The notes under the pieces were generated by a model that worked only from the letters and a program-made list of their open reading frames with translations, was not told the DNA's origin and did no database searches. A DNA stretch of 12,897 nucleotides, taken from Clostridia bacterium (lineage in GTDB: Bacteria > Bacillota > Clostridia > Lachnospirales > Lachnospiraceae). The stretch is taken from contig BNZC01000028.1 of the NCBI GenBank assembly GCA_026000755.1, positions 1 to 12,897 of the forward strand, written 5' to 3'. The position numbers were made by a program, and so were the translations under genes. This document shows positions 6,922 to 12,897 of this stretch, one piece after another. Each line of letters begins with the position of its first letter. Position 1 is the first letter of the stretch.

Positions 6922-9900
6922 TTACCCCGCTGCTTGCTCTGCTACTTCATCGAACTCGCTGTGCGATAATAGTTCCCGAATCCGCTCCAATTTCTCTTGC
7001 TTCTCCTTGGACCATTCTTTCCCTTCCAATGCCTGCAATGCTTCCTCAATGGCGGACTCGTCATAATTTTTGGCACCTTCCTTGATTGCCCCAAGATGCT
7101 TTGCAAACAGTTCTTCCTCCGCCTTACCGGAGGAACTTACGGCATTTTCGGCTTCCTCTTCTTCCGGATCCGGTAGACCTAAGGCACGTGAAATCCACAC
7201 CGCCAGTTGCTTGAGATCCAAGAGATAGTCGGAGAATTTTTCTCGGATTAGCTCTGTATCCCCGTCTTTTCCTGCAAATTCCAATTCTTTGGAACGTTCG
7301 GACATTTCCATGGCTCCGATGTTAGCAGAAGCACTCTTCATGGCATGAACGGTTGTGGTAAATAATTGCCAGTTCTCGTTTTCTATGGTTCCCTCTAAAA
7401 CCTTGACGGATTTTGCTACATCCTTGAGGTAAATGCCTAATATTTTCTGGTAAACCGCTTCATTTCCTCCAAATACCGCTAACACTCGTTCCGTTTCTAC
7501 TCCCGGAATATAAATTGCCATGTCATCCCCTCCTTCTTCGAAGTTAGTCTCCTGCGCCGACCTTACCGCTTCTCTCTCTTCCTCTGAATGCCGATCCCGT
7601 ATCCATTTATTCAAAATGTCATTCAAGGCCTTGGTATCAATGGGCTTTGAAATAAAATCGTCAAATCCGTTCTCTAAGAAAAATGTCTGCTGCCCTACAA
7701 CGGCATTGGCTGTTAATGCGACAATGGGACCGGTATATCCCATCTCCCGAATCTCTCGTGTAGCATCCACGCCATCCATGCCGGGCATCATGTGATCCAT
7801 GAAAATAATGTCATATTCCCTGCCGCCATAGTCCTGTATACCACGCACCCGATCAAGGGCTTCATAACCGCTTAGAGCCGTCTTAACAGAAATTCCATAA
7901 GGCTGCATAAGCCCCTTTGCCACATAGAGGTTGGTATCCGCATCGTCTACCACAAGCACCGAACCGTAGGGCATATACTCTTTCTCAAAGACCAGACTTT
8001 GCTTCTCGTTCGTGTAGGTAAATTCTCGCAGATGCTCTACGGTATCTACGCCCAACTGCTCATCTGACACATGCTTTTGCGGAATATAGACACGAAAGGT
8101 ACTCCCCTTACCAAGCGTACTCGTGACTTCAATCTTTCCGCCCATGAGCGTCAGCAAATCTTGCGTGATCTTCATACCAAGCCCGGTACCCTCTGTCACA
8201 CGGTTTGCCCTGGTATTAAAACGGGTAAATTCAGCAAACAACTGCTCCAAATCCTCCGGTTTCATGCCGCAACCCGTATCCGACACGGTAAAGAGAATAA
8301 CCTCGTCATCTTCCATTTGCTTTACGTCTTTGTGGATAGGCTTACTTGTTTTCTCCACACGTAAGCGTACCGTACCTCTCTCGGTGTACTTAAATGCATT
8401 GGATAAGACGTTGTTTAGAATCTGCTTCACCCGCAGCTCATCCCCATATAAATGCACCGGAAGTTCAGGAGAAATCTCCACTTCAAATGTGATGTTCTTG
8501 GGACCGATTCGCATAATATTGGCGTGAATGGTATCATTTAACATACTGGCGGATTCGTATTGCGCAGGATATAAATCCATCTTTCCCGCTTCTATTTTGG
8601 ATAAGTCTAAGATGTCATTTATAATAGAGAGCAAGGTTTTTCCGGATATGCTTATCTTACTTAGGTTAAGAGCCGCTTCTTCCGGCAACTTCCCTATCCC
8701 CATGGTCATTTCTGAAATACCTAAAATAGCATTCATAGGGGTACGCATCTCGTGGGACATCATTGCCAAAAACTGGGATTTGGCTTGATTCGCTTTCTTC
8801 ACTGCTTCAATTTGATGGCTAAGCTCCCTCGTGCGCTCCTCCACTGTCGCTTCTAATGTGATGTTTTGCAACTCGTAACTCTGCTTGGTTTTTACGGTAT
8901 CAACTGCTAAGGCAAAGGAGATACAAATCGGTACGATGCAAAGTCCGTAGAGAAGCAGTTGGGGAATTGTGTGGGCTACTGCCACCTGCAAAACACCCAA
9001 TATCCCACAAACCAACACAAGGTTACTTGCAAAAAACACGATACCAATAGTGCTGTCAAAGAGGCTGAGATAAAGTCTCTGTAAACGCCCTCGATCGGCA
9101 TAGGCTGTTTTCACGTATTTTACACTTGTCCAAAACCCGCCCCAAGCAACCATATAGGAGCGAATCAGTACCAGCACCAACCAAATCTCTCCCAAAAGCA
9201 TCAAGTCCAACAGAAAGGAAAGCCCCGGACTTACCACAACGGCAAGATTGATTCCTATGCCTATGCCCAATCCTATTTTTGCGAAAAGATCCAACTTTCT
9301 CTCGCTCAAGGTATATATCAACAAGATCATAAATATGCCGCACAGAAACCAAGTGACAAGTTCAAACTTTACCTCCTGCATGGAATCCGCAAACAAGAGG
9401 TACTGACTGGGTGTCTGTAAAAAGAAATGGCAGCTCAGAGCAAAATTAAGGAAACCAAAGAACAGGTAATGTCTTTCCTTGCGATTTGCAAAAAACACAA
9501 GCAAATTGTAGAACATCAAAAACAATAGGGTACCTGTGATGATATAGAACAAGCTCTCATCGTATTGTTTTGCAATCTTTTGATAGGAACCCAGAAAATA
9601 CCCGCCATTGGAATAAAGACCGGCATCCTGATAATTCGGTGCGGCAATGATATGGAATACCAAGGTATTCTCCCCGATCTGCAAATGATTGCGCTCAAAG
9701 GGGATGAAGATTCGATTGGCCTCTTTATGAATGGCGATTTCTCCATCCGCATCCAGATGAATCTCTCGGCTGATAGAGGTGCCATTTAAGAAAATCTCAT
9801 AATTACCGGCAATAGCAGGCAAATAAAACGCCATCTGAATGCGTTTTGCTACTATATAACGGCTCTGCTCCGACCTAATATCAAATTGCAGGACGTAGGT

Positions 9901-10212
9901 GTAATCCTCTTTTGGCAAGTCAAAGGGTTGCAAAAAGGGGGTTGGCTCACCCAACCCTGAACTTTCAATCCGCCATGATTTTCCTGTAAGGTCTACGTAC
10001 CCATCCTCGCCGGCCTTCGGTTTCACATCCTGTAACTCACTGGGCGAAAAACCCTTGCGCAAATACATGCGTCCCTTGTCTAAATCAATGTGGGCGGGTG
10101 TACTCCCTGTATCTGTCAGCAAAAGCATCAAAAAGGAAAACAATCCCACATATATGACAAACGCAAGAATGAAGATTACAGGGAATCGCCTTTTTGCCAC
10201 CACATCGTTCAA
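6922..10212 (-). CDS. 7TM-DISM hybrid sensor histidine kinase with receiver and HPt domains
   Basis: 1096 residues, paralogous to the next kinase over its whole kinase length: PAHIDLDKGRMYLRKGFSP here against PAYIDLTQSAIYLRTGFDP there. It has a first helix (10-33), an extracytoplasmic sensor (about 40-215), seven membrane helices (about 220-437) and a coiled coil. HisKA has H487 in AMMSHEMRTP; the N box is ILNNVLSNAF, G1 DTGCGM (645-650) and G2 GTGLGM (675-680). The receiver has DD756-757, D806, T834 and K856. A C-terminal HPt domain (about 898-1010) has phosphohistidine H956 in TTVHAMKSASANIGA. An acidic helical tail (1015-1096) of unknown role follows. Start: TTG at 10212-10210, with a GGAAGG site inside the end of the upstream regulator gene, 4 bases away, implying translational coupling. 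This is the only HPt in the window, so it probably serves both kinases and passes phosphate to the HD-GYP regulator. Confidence 0.93.
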   Translation of the reverse strand: MNDVVAKRRFPVIFILAFVIYVGLFSFLMLLLTDTGSTPAHIDLDKGRMYLRKGFSPSELQDVKPKAGEDGYVDLTGKSWRIESSGLGEPTPFLQPFDLPKEDYTYVLQFDIRSEQSRYIVAKRIQMAFYLPAIAGNYEIFLNGTSISREIHLDADGEIAIHKEANRIFIPFERNHLQIGENTLVFHIIAAPNYQDAGLYSNGGYFLGSYQKIAKQYDESLFYIITGTLLFLMFYNLLVFFANRKERHYLFFGFLNFALSCHFFLQTPSQYLLFADSMQEVKFELVTWFLCGIFMILLIYTLSERKLDLFAKIGLGIGIGINLAVVVSPGLSFLLDLMLLGEIWLVLVLIRSYMVAWGGFWTSVKYVKTAYADRGRLQRLYLSLFDSTIGIVFFASNLVLVCGILGVLQVAVAHTIPQLLLYGLCIVPICISFALAVDTVKTKQSYELQNITLEATVEERTRELSHQIEAVKKANQAKSQFLAMMSHEMRTPMNAILGISEMTMGIGKLPEEAALNLSKISISGKTLLSIINDILDLSKIEAGKMDLYPAQYESASMLNDTIHANIMRIGPKNITFEVEISPELPVHLYGDELRVKQILNNVLSNAFKYTERGTVRLRVEKTSKPIHKDVKQMEDDEVILFTVSDTGCGMKPEDLEQLFAEFTRFNTRANRVTEGTGLGMKITQDLLTLMGGKIEVTSTLGKGSTFRVYIPQKHVSDEQLGVDTVEHLREFTYTNEKQSLVFEKEYMPYGSVLVVDDADTNLYVAKGLMQPYGISVKTALSGYEALDRVRGIQDYGGREYDIIFMDHMMPGMDGVDATREIREMGYTGPIVALTANAVVGQQTFFLENGFDDFISKPIDTKALNDILNKWIRDRHSEEEREAVRSAQETNFEEGGDDMAIYIPGVETERVLAVFGGNEAVYQKILGIYLKDVAKSVKVLEGTIENENWQLFTTTVHAMKSASANIGAMEMSERSKELEFAGKDGDTELIREKFSDYLLDLKQLAVWISRALGLPDPEEEEAENAVSSSGKAEEELFAKHLGAIKEGAKNYDESAIEEALQALEGKEWSKEKQEKLERIRELLSHSEFDEVAEQAAG
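7519..7535 (-). promoter_or_regulatory. Internal ribosome binding site and ATG at the HPt boundary
   Basis: AAGGAGG (7529-7535 on the minus strand) stands 7 bases before an in-frame ATG (7521, Met898). This is one of the strongest Shine-Dalgarno sites in the window, yet it lies inside a coding region. The ATG is followed by AIYIPGV, which resembles the start of stand-alone HPt proteins. Initiation here would make a separate 199-residue protein (6922-7521) holding the HPt domain and acidic tail. The peptide EEGGDD encoded by the site is a plain linker. Confidence 0.5.
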
Positions 10213-10216
10213 ATGA

Positions 10217-11275
10217 TTATGCCCTTCCTTCCTTTACGGCTTCAAACTTATCCTCTATCGCCAAAAAAGCCTCCACAATCAAAGGGTCAAAATGCTGACC
10301 CGAACCTTCTTTTATAATCTTTACCGCTGCTTCATGGGTAAAGGGTTTCTTGTAGGGACGTTCGCTCACCAAGGCATCGTACACGTCCGCCACTGCCATA
10401 ATCCGTCCCTGTAAGGGAATATCCATGCCCGTAAGCCCCTCCGGGTAGCCTGTGCCATCCCACTTCTCATGATGAAACTCGGCAAACATCTTGGCATGAC
10501 TTAAGAAAGAATCATCTCCATCCTCTGACATGGTTTCCCTGATAATCTCGTCAATAATTAAGGCACCCTCTGAGGAATGGGTCTTAATCTTATTAAACTC
10601 CTCATTGGTCAGTTTCCCCGGTTTATTTAAGATGAGATCCGAAATCGCAATCTTTCCTACGTCATGGAGCTGTGCGGAGGGAATGACCACGTCTAAATCC
10701 CATTTTGCAATCTCTTCCGTATACAGTTTCTCTTTCTGAATCTCGTCAAACAACAGTTCTATGTAACGCTGGGTACGCTTAATGTGAAGCCCCGTGGTTT
10801 CATCTCGGTTCTCAATGATGTTGGCAAGCACGGACACCAAGCCATTCTTTAGCTTCATCACCTGACGGTGCTGTCTCTCCAGTTCCGCTGTACGCTGTTT
10901 TACCAACTCGTCCACTTCAATCTGGTTCTCTATCCTTCGCATGAGAACGGGACCTGAAAATGGCTTCACCACATAGTCCACTGCGCCTAATTCAAAGCCG
11001 TAGACTTCATCATCCGCCCCGATTCTGGCAGTGAGAAAAATAACAGGAATGTCTTTTGTCGCCGAGTCTTCTTTTAAGAGCTTTAAGGCTTCATATCCGT
11101 CCATCTCCGGCATCTGCACATCCAAAAGGATCAAATCCGGCCTTACCTTTTCAATCAGTTTGAACATTCCCGCCGCAGAGGAAAAAGGCAGGACGCGGTA
11201 TTTCTCTTTCAGGATCTGCTTACAAACTTCCAGATTGGTGTCATTGTCGTCTACTACATAAATAATTTTTTCCAT
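10217..11275 (-). CDS. Response regulator with HD-GYP domain, c-di-GMP phosphodiesterase
   Basis: 352 residues. The receiver domain (1-120) has DD9-10 in YVVDDNDTN, phosphoacceptor D52 in ILLDVQMPEMDG, T82 and K104 in VVKPF. A coiled-coil linker (about 121-150) leads to the HD-GYP domain: HD at 204-205 in AQLHDVGKIAISD, KTHSSEGALI, HH at 268-269 and DGTGYPEG with G276-Y277-P278, then ADVYDALVSERPYKKP. The core metal and GYP residues look intact, so hydrolysis of c-di-GMP to pGpG or GMP is likely. It is the first gene of the kinase operon and the natural output of the relay. The frame opens 11 codons earlier, but the ATG at 11275 is chosen because the receiver fold starts there and the upstream codons run through the G9 tract. 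Confidence 0.94.
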   Translation of the reverse strand: MEKIIYVVDDNDTNLEVCKQILKEKYRVLPFSSAAGMFKLIEKVRPDLILLDVQMPEMDGYEALKLLKEDSATKDIPVIFLTARIGADDEVYGFELGAVDYVVKPFSGPVLMRRIENQIEVDELVKQRTAELERQHRQVMKLKNGLVSVLANIIENRDETTGLHIKRTQRYIELLFDEIQKEKLYTEEIAKWDLDVVIPSAQLHDVGKIAISDLILNKPGKLTNEEFNKIKTHSSEGALIIDEIIRETMSEDGDDSFLSHAKMFAEFHHEKWDGTGYPEGLTGMDIPLQGRIMAVADVYDALVSERPYKKPFTHEAAVKIIKEGSGQHFDPLIVEAFLAIEDKFEAVKEGRA

Positions 11276-11295
11276 ATAGATTTGTACCCCCCCCC
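11276..11295 (-). promoter_or_regulatory. G9 tract acting as ribosome binding site of the HD-GYP regulator
   Basis: Nine G residues (11287-11295) lie 11 bases upstream of the ATG at 11275 and are the only purine-rich site available for ribosome binding. A homopolymer of this length can gain or lose bases, which would change the strength and spacing of the site. Confidence 0.45.
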
Positions 11296-11341
11296 TATTT
11301 TTGTGCAAATGTTACAACTTTGCTTGATATTTCTTTGATTT

Positions 11342-11370
11342 ATTGTATCATATCTCTGTAGTTTTGTCAA
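11342..11370 (-). promoter_or_regulatory. SigA-type promoter of the regulator-kinase operon
   Basis: On the minus strand, TTGACA (11365-11370) and TACAAT (11342-11347) are separated by 17 bases, with TG one base before the -10 box (TGATACAAT). Only one base departs from consensus. The transcript should start near 11335, leaving a leader of about 60 nt with no riboswitch that I can recognise. Confidence 0.85.
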
Positions 11371-11414
11371 ATGTTGTTTGCTGTGGTGAAGTTGTTTGTA
11401 AGTGAAAAAAACAC

Positions 11415-11443
11415 TTGTAATTGGTGAGAAAATGTGTTATTAT
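11415..11443 (+). promoter_or_regulatory. Promoter of the short plus-strand RNA
   Basis: TTGTAA (11415-11420), a 17-base spacer, then TATTAT (11438-11443) preceded by TGT, forming an extended -10. A TATAAT at 11441-11446 overlaps it but would need a 20-base spacer. It points away from the operon promoter and towards the toxin gene. Expected start is about 11450. Confidence 0.65.
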
Positions 11444-11500
11444 AATTTATAGAAAGCATCCAATCCAATGGATGGATGCCTCTCAAGATATTAAACTTCT

Positions 11501-11552
11501 GCTCTTACGAGCCATCGCCTATCCTGTCGTGCGTGACGGGATAGGCATTTTA
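11501..11552 (+). repeat. Left copy of the repeated RNA 3' end
   Basis: TGCTCTTACGAGC followed after 3-4 bases by GCCTATCCTGTC and a terminator stem. The same arrangement recurs at 11827-11877 in the same orientation, and the two copies flank the toxin gene. Confidence 0.75.
11517..11552 (+). terminator. Intrinsic terminator of the small RNA
   Basis: GCCTATCCTGTC (11517-11528) pairs with GACGGGATAGGC (11535-11546) as a 12-bp stem with one G-U pair and a 6-base loop, followed by ATTTTA. It is strong on the plus strand. On the minus strand no good U-tract follows the stem, so it would at most stall the toxin message. Confidence 0.9.
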
Positions 11553-11562
11553 TTATTACTTC

Positions 11563-11670
11563 TTAGTTTCTCTTAGCGAGAAAGGTAAGAAGGGTAAGCA
11601 AGAAACCGCCAAAAGATATTAATAAGAACAATATCTCTATAAAGATCGTAATAATCTCATATGCTGTCAT
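11563..11670 (-). CDS. Small holin-like type I toxin, 35 residues
   Basis: A 35-residue peptide, too short for routine ORF calling. It begins MTAYEIITIFIEILFLL and ends LLTFLAKRN: a short polar start, one membrane helix of about 25 residues with a central SFGG, and a basic tail. This is the pattern of the putative holin-like toxins (Hol-Tox) of Firmicutes, related in style to TxpA, BsrG and Fst, which insert into the membrane and arrest or kill the cell when the antisense RNA is lost. The RBS GGGAGGTGG is excellent, and a matching promoter lies 91-119 bases upstream. The facing small RNA supports a type I toxin-antitoxin reading. Toxicity and family membership are inferred from sequence pattern alone. 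Confidence 0.75.
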   Translation of the reverse strand: MTAYEIITIFIEILFLLISFGGFLLTLLTFLAKRN

Positions 11671-11676
11671 GCGTAC

Positions 11677-11684
11677 CACCTCCC
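11677..11684 (-). promoter_or_regulatory. Strong ribosome binding site of the toxin
   Basis: GGGAGGTG lies 6 bases before the ATG at 11670. A TAGCC/GGCTA stem just upstream (11694-11716) could hold the leader in a translation-limiting fold, as in other type I toxin messages. Confidence 0.7.
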
Positions 11685-11760
11685 TTCTTATGTAGCCGAT
11701 AGATATGGCTATATAATTCTGAGAGACTACCCATCCTGTCATGGATGCTTTCCATTTTCT

Positions 11761-11789
11761 ACTTTAGCACACTTCCATCTATTATTCAA
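11761..11789 (-). promoter_or_regulatory. Promoter of the toxin message
   Basis: On the minus strand, TTGAAT (11784-11789), a 17-base spacer and TAAAGT (11761-11766), with TG one base before the -10 box. The start would be near 11754, giving an 84-nt leader. The leader begins with a CATCC-ATGACA-GGATG hairpin that includes the GCATCCAT segment complementary to the small RNA. Confidence 0.65.
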
Positions 11790-11826
11790 TAAGTATTTTT
11801 GGCGGAATCACAGTGTTTGATTGTTT

Positions 11827-11877
11827 GCTCTTACGAGCGTAGCCTATCCTGTCAGGATTGTCAGGATAGGTGTTTTT
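11827..11877 (+). repeat. Right copy of the repeated RNA 3' end
   Basis: TGCTCTTACGAGC followed by GTA and GCCTATCCTGTC, then a terminator stem. It is a direct repeat of 11501-11552. No clear plus-strand promoter is seen between the toxin promoter and this copy, so it may be a relic of a second antitoxin RNA gene. Confidence 0.7.
11843..11877 (+). terminator. Second terminator, next to the truB stop
   Basis: CCTATCCTG (11843-11851) pairs perfectly with CAGGATAGG (11862-11870), followed by TGTTTTT. The U-tract is on the plus strand. The minus strand (the truB direction) has the stem right after the stop codon but no T-run, so it is at best a weak truB terminator. Confidence 0.75.
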
Positions 11878-12761
11878 CACAAAAATAGTTTCACTGCCTG
11901 ATATCGTTCTTTCTCTTCCTGCCATTCATAGATGCCTGCAAAGTTTCCGGATTCATCATAGACTCGAATTTTTTTATTTATAGTTCTATTTCCCAAGGCT
12001 TCCCTCGGGAGTGCATTTCCATTTCTTAAGGCCTTTTCATATTCCGGAAGAATGTCACGGCTTTCATATGCCAAAAACACGCTATCTATCGGATGCAAGG
12101 CTTCCTGTATCTTCCCTATGTGAACCAGTTCCTCTACCTCCGATAATTTCAGACTATCCTCGATACGAAATCCTGCCGCTTCTGTGCGAATCAGGCTCTC
12201 CATACTCCCGCCGCACCCTAGGCGTGTTCCAATGTCATGGCACAGGGTTCTGATATAGGTTCCCTTGGAACAACGCACCGAAAGCTCCACACGGGGGAGA
12301 TTGATTTTTCGAATCGCAATCTCATAAATCGTAATGGAGCGTGGTGTACGCTCTACTTCTTTTCCTGCCCTGGCCAGCTCGTACAGCTTCTTTCCATTTA
12401 CCTTTAATGCGGAGTACATGGGGGGGATTTGGCTTTGCGCTCCCACAAATTCTGCAATCGCCGAACTCACGTCAGCAATACTGACTGCCACTTCGGCTTC
12501 GGCAAGCACCCTACCTGTCATGTCGTAGGTATCCGTAGTCTTTCCCAAGAGAAGGGTGCAAGCATACGTCTTATCGGTATTGGTCAAAAGATCCGCCACC
12601 TTGGTGGCTTTCCCAAGGCACACCGGCAAAACCCCTATTGCTTGCGGATCCAACGTTCCCGTATGCCCGATCTTTTTTTGCTGCAAAATCCCCCGCAAAC
12701 GTGCCACCACATCATGGGAGGTGTAGCCTGCTTCTTTGTTAATATTTAAGATTCCATTCAC
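11877..12761 (-). CDS. truB: tRNA pseudouridine(55) synthase TruB
   Basis: 294 residues, the normal length. It isomerises uridine 55 in the T-loop of tRNAs to pseudouridine. The N-terminus GILNINKEAGYTSHDVVARL is typical. The catalytic aspartate is D38 in KIGHTGTLDPQAIGVLP. It is followed by GKATKVADLL, YACTLLLGKTTDTYD, QIPPMYSALKVNGKKLYELAR, and RCSKGTYIRTLCHDIGTRLG. The C-terminal part is the small PUA-like region of bacterial TruB. The start is a GTG (12761-12759) with an AAGGA site about 7 bases upstream; the nearby ATG is followed at once by a stop. The gene upstream is probably nrnA, a common neighbour. It is separated from the signalling operon by the toxin locus. Confidence 0.97.
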   Translation of the reverse strand: MNGILNINKEAGYTSHDVVARLRGILQQKKIGHTGTLDPQAIGVLPVCLGKATKVADLLTNTDKTYACTLLLGKTTDTYDMTGRVLAEAEVAVSIADVSSAIAEFVGAQSQIPPMYSALKVNGKKLYELARAGKEVERTPRSITIYEIAIRKINLPRVELSVRCSKGTYIRTLCHDIGTRLGCGGSMESLIRTEAAGFRIEDSLKLSEVEELVHIGKIQEALHPIDSVFLAYESRDILPEYEKALRNGNALPREALGNRTINKKIRVYDESGNFAGIYEWQEEKERYQAVKLFL

Positions 12762-12837
12762 ATCTGTTTCCTTCTTGCGTGCATTGGCATTATCCTACAT
12801 GATTCCATCGAAGAAAGTGTTTTCGCTAAGTAACACC

Positions 12838-12897
12838 CTAATGTGCAGAGTTTAGTTGTTTTTCTACCTCTTCACATACTCGCTCTATGATTTCCTC
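12838..12897 (-). CDS. C-terminal end of an upstream gene, possibly nrnA (DHH phosphoesterase)
   Basis: The last 19 codons before a TAG encode EEIIERVCEEVEKQLNSAH; the rest lies beyond the window. The amphipathic ending EEVLxxVxxEIEKQL is familiar from NrnA-type DHH phosphoesterases, which degrade short oligoribonucleotides and commonly sit directly upstream of truB in Firmicutes. With so few residues the identity is a guess; the reading frame and stop are clear. The 76-base gap to truB shows no strong promoter or terminator. Confidence 0.45.
   Translation of the reverse strand, partial: EEIIERVCEEVEKQLNSAH

Larger units (their letters stand above)
11450..11552 (+). ncRNA. Predicted antitoxin-type small RNA, about 100 nt
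   Basis: The RNA runs from the extended -10 promoter to the strong terminator and contains no plausible reading frame. Its 5' end folds as GCATCCA (11456-11462) with TGGATGC (11473-11479). A short GCTC-TTAC-GAGC hairpin (11501-11512) precedes the terminator. It converges on the toxin gene and stops about 10 bases past the toxin stop codon, so any toxin message reading into the terminator would pair with it. It also carries ATGGATGC (11472-11479), complementary to GCATCCAT in the toxin leader. This matches the logic of txpA/RatA and Fst-type par loci, though the RNA itself is predicted and not a match to a known family. Confidence 0.6.

Noticed and set aside
8071..8527. Plus-strand open frames opposite the large kinase
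   Set aside because: They are antisense to conserved histidine kinase motifs, have no RBS, and have the composition expected of complementary-strand shadows.
11276..11308. Earlier ATG for the HD-GYP regulator
   Set aside because: It lacks a good RBS, reads through the G9 tract, and the receiver fold starts at the ATG at 11275.
11276..11335. Riboswitch in the leader of the signalling operon, for example for c-di-GMP
   Set aside because: The leader is about 60 nt, A/T-rich, and shows no conserved riboswitch core or terminator/antiterminator pair.
11401..11425. AAGTG-A7-CACTT as a functional terminator or operator
   Set aside because: The stem is only 5 bp, without a proper tail, and it lies ahead of the small RNA promoter; too weak to call.
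11843..11877. Stem as the normal terminator of truB
   Set aside because: On the truB strand no T-run follows the stem; the T-tail is on the opposite strand, so the main direction is plus.
1..12897. CRISPR array, tRNA or rRNA genes, insertion sequences
   Set aside because: No regularly spaced repeats, tRNA-like cloverleaf, rRNA segment, transposase or terminal inverted repeats were seen on reading both strands.

Overview
The window looks like part of a Clostridia chromosome, most likely Lachnospiraceae or a close relative. The reasons are the gene order zapA / long U32 protein / FtsW-like membrane protein, the strong AGGAGG-type ribosome binding sites, the long two-domain U32 protein, the 7TM-DISM hybrid kinases and a small holin-like toxin. 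This placement rests on family recognition, not on a search. Almost every gene is on the minus strand.

Left end (1-860): a YitT-family membrane protein fragment on the plus strand meets, near position 350, the N-terminal part of an FtsW/RodA-like protein on the minus strand. Both genes stop resembling their families at the same point, so this is either a rearrangement breakpoint or an assembly chimera. Next, on the minus strand, are a U32-family protein (864-3356) and zapA (3353-3874), which overlap by ATGA.

Middle (3978-11275): a signalling operon read right to left. It encodes a response regulator with an HD-GYP c-di-GMP phosphodiesterase output, then two homologous membrane hybrid histidine kinases (1096 and 957 residues). 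Only the first kinase carries an HPt domain. The parts form a complete His-Asp-His-Asp relay that could end on the HD-GYP protein. A near-consensus promoter lies upstream (11342-11370). The same transcript may continue into zapA, U32 and the FtsW-like gene, which would link sensing and c-di-GMP to cell division.

Right part (11309-11876): this apparent gene-free stretch holds a likely type I toxin-antitoxin locus. A 35-residue hydrophobic holin-like toxin (11563-11670, minus) has a strong RBS and its own promoter. Facing it is a short plus-strand RNA of about 100 nt with an extended -10 promoter and a strong terminator. The antitoxin-type 3' end (short hairpin plus terminator) is repeated on the other side of the toxin, just before truB.

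Right end: truB (GTG start) and the last 19 codons of an upstream gene, possibly nrnA.

Best leads: the toxin/antisense-RNA locus and its repeated 3' ends, an internal ribosome binding site that could release the HPt domain as a separate protein, four G8-G9 tracts on coding strands each followed by TA(C/T), and the yitT/ftsW junction.
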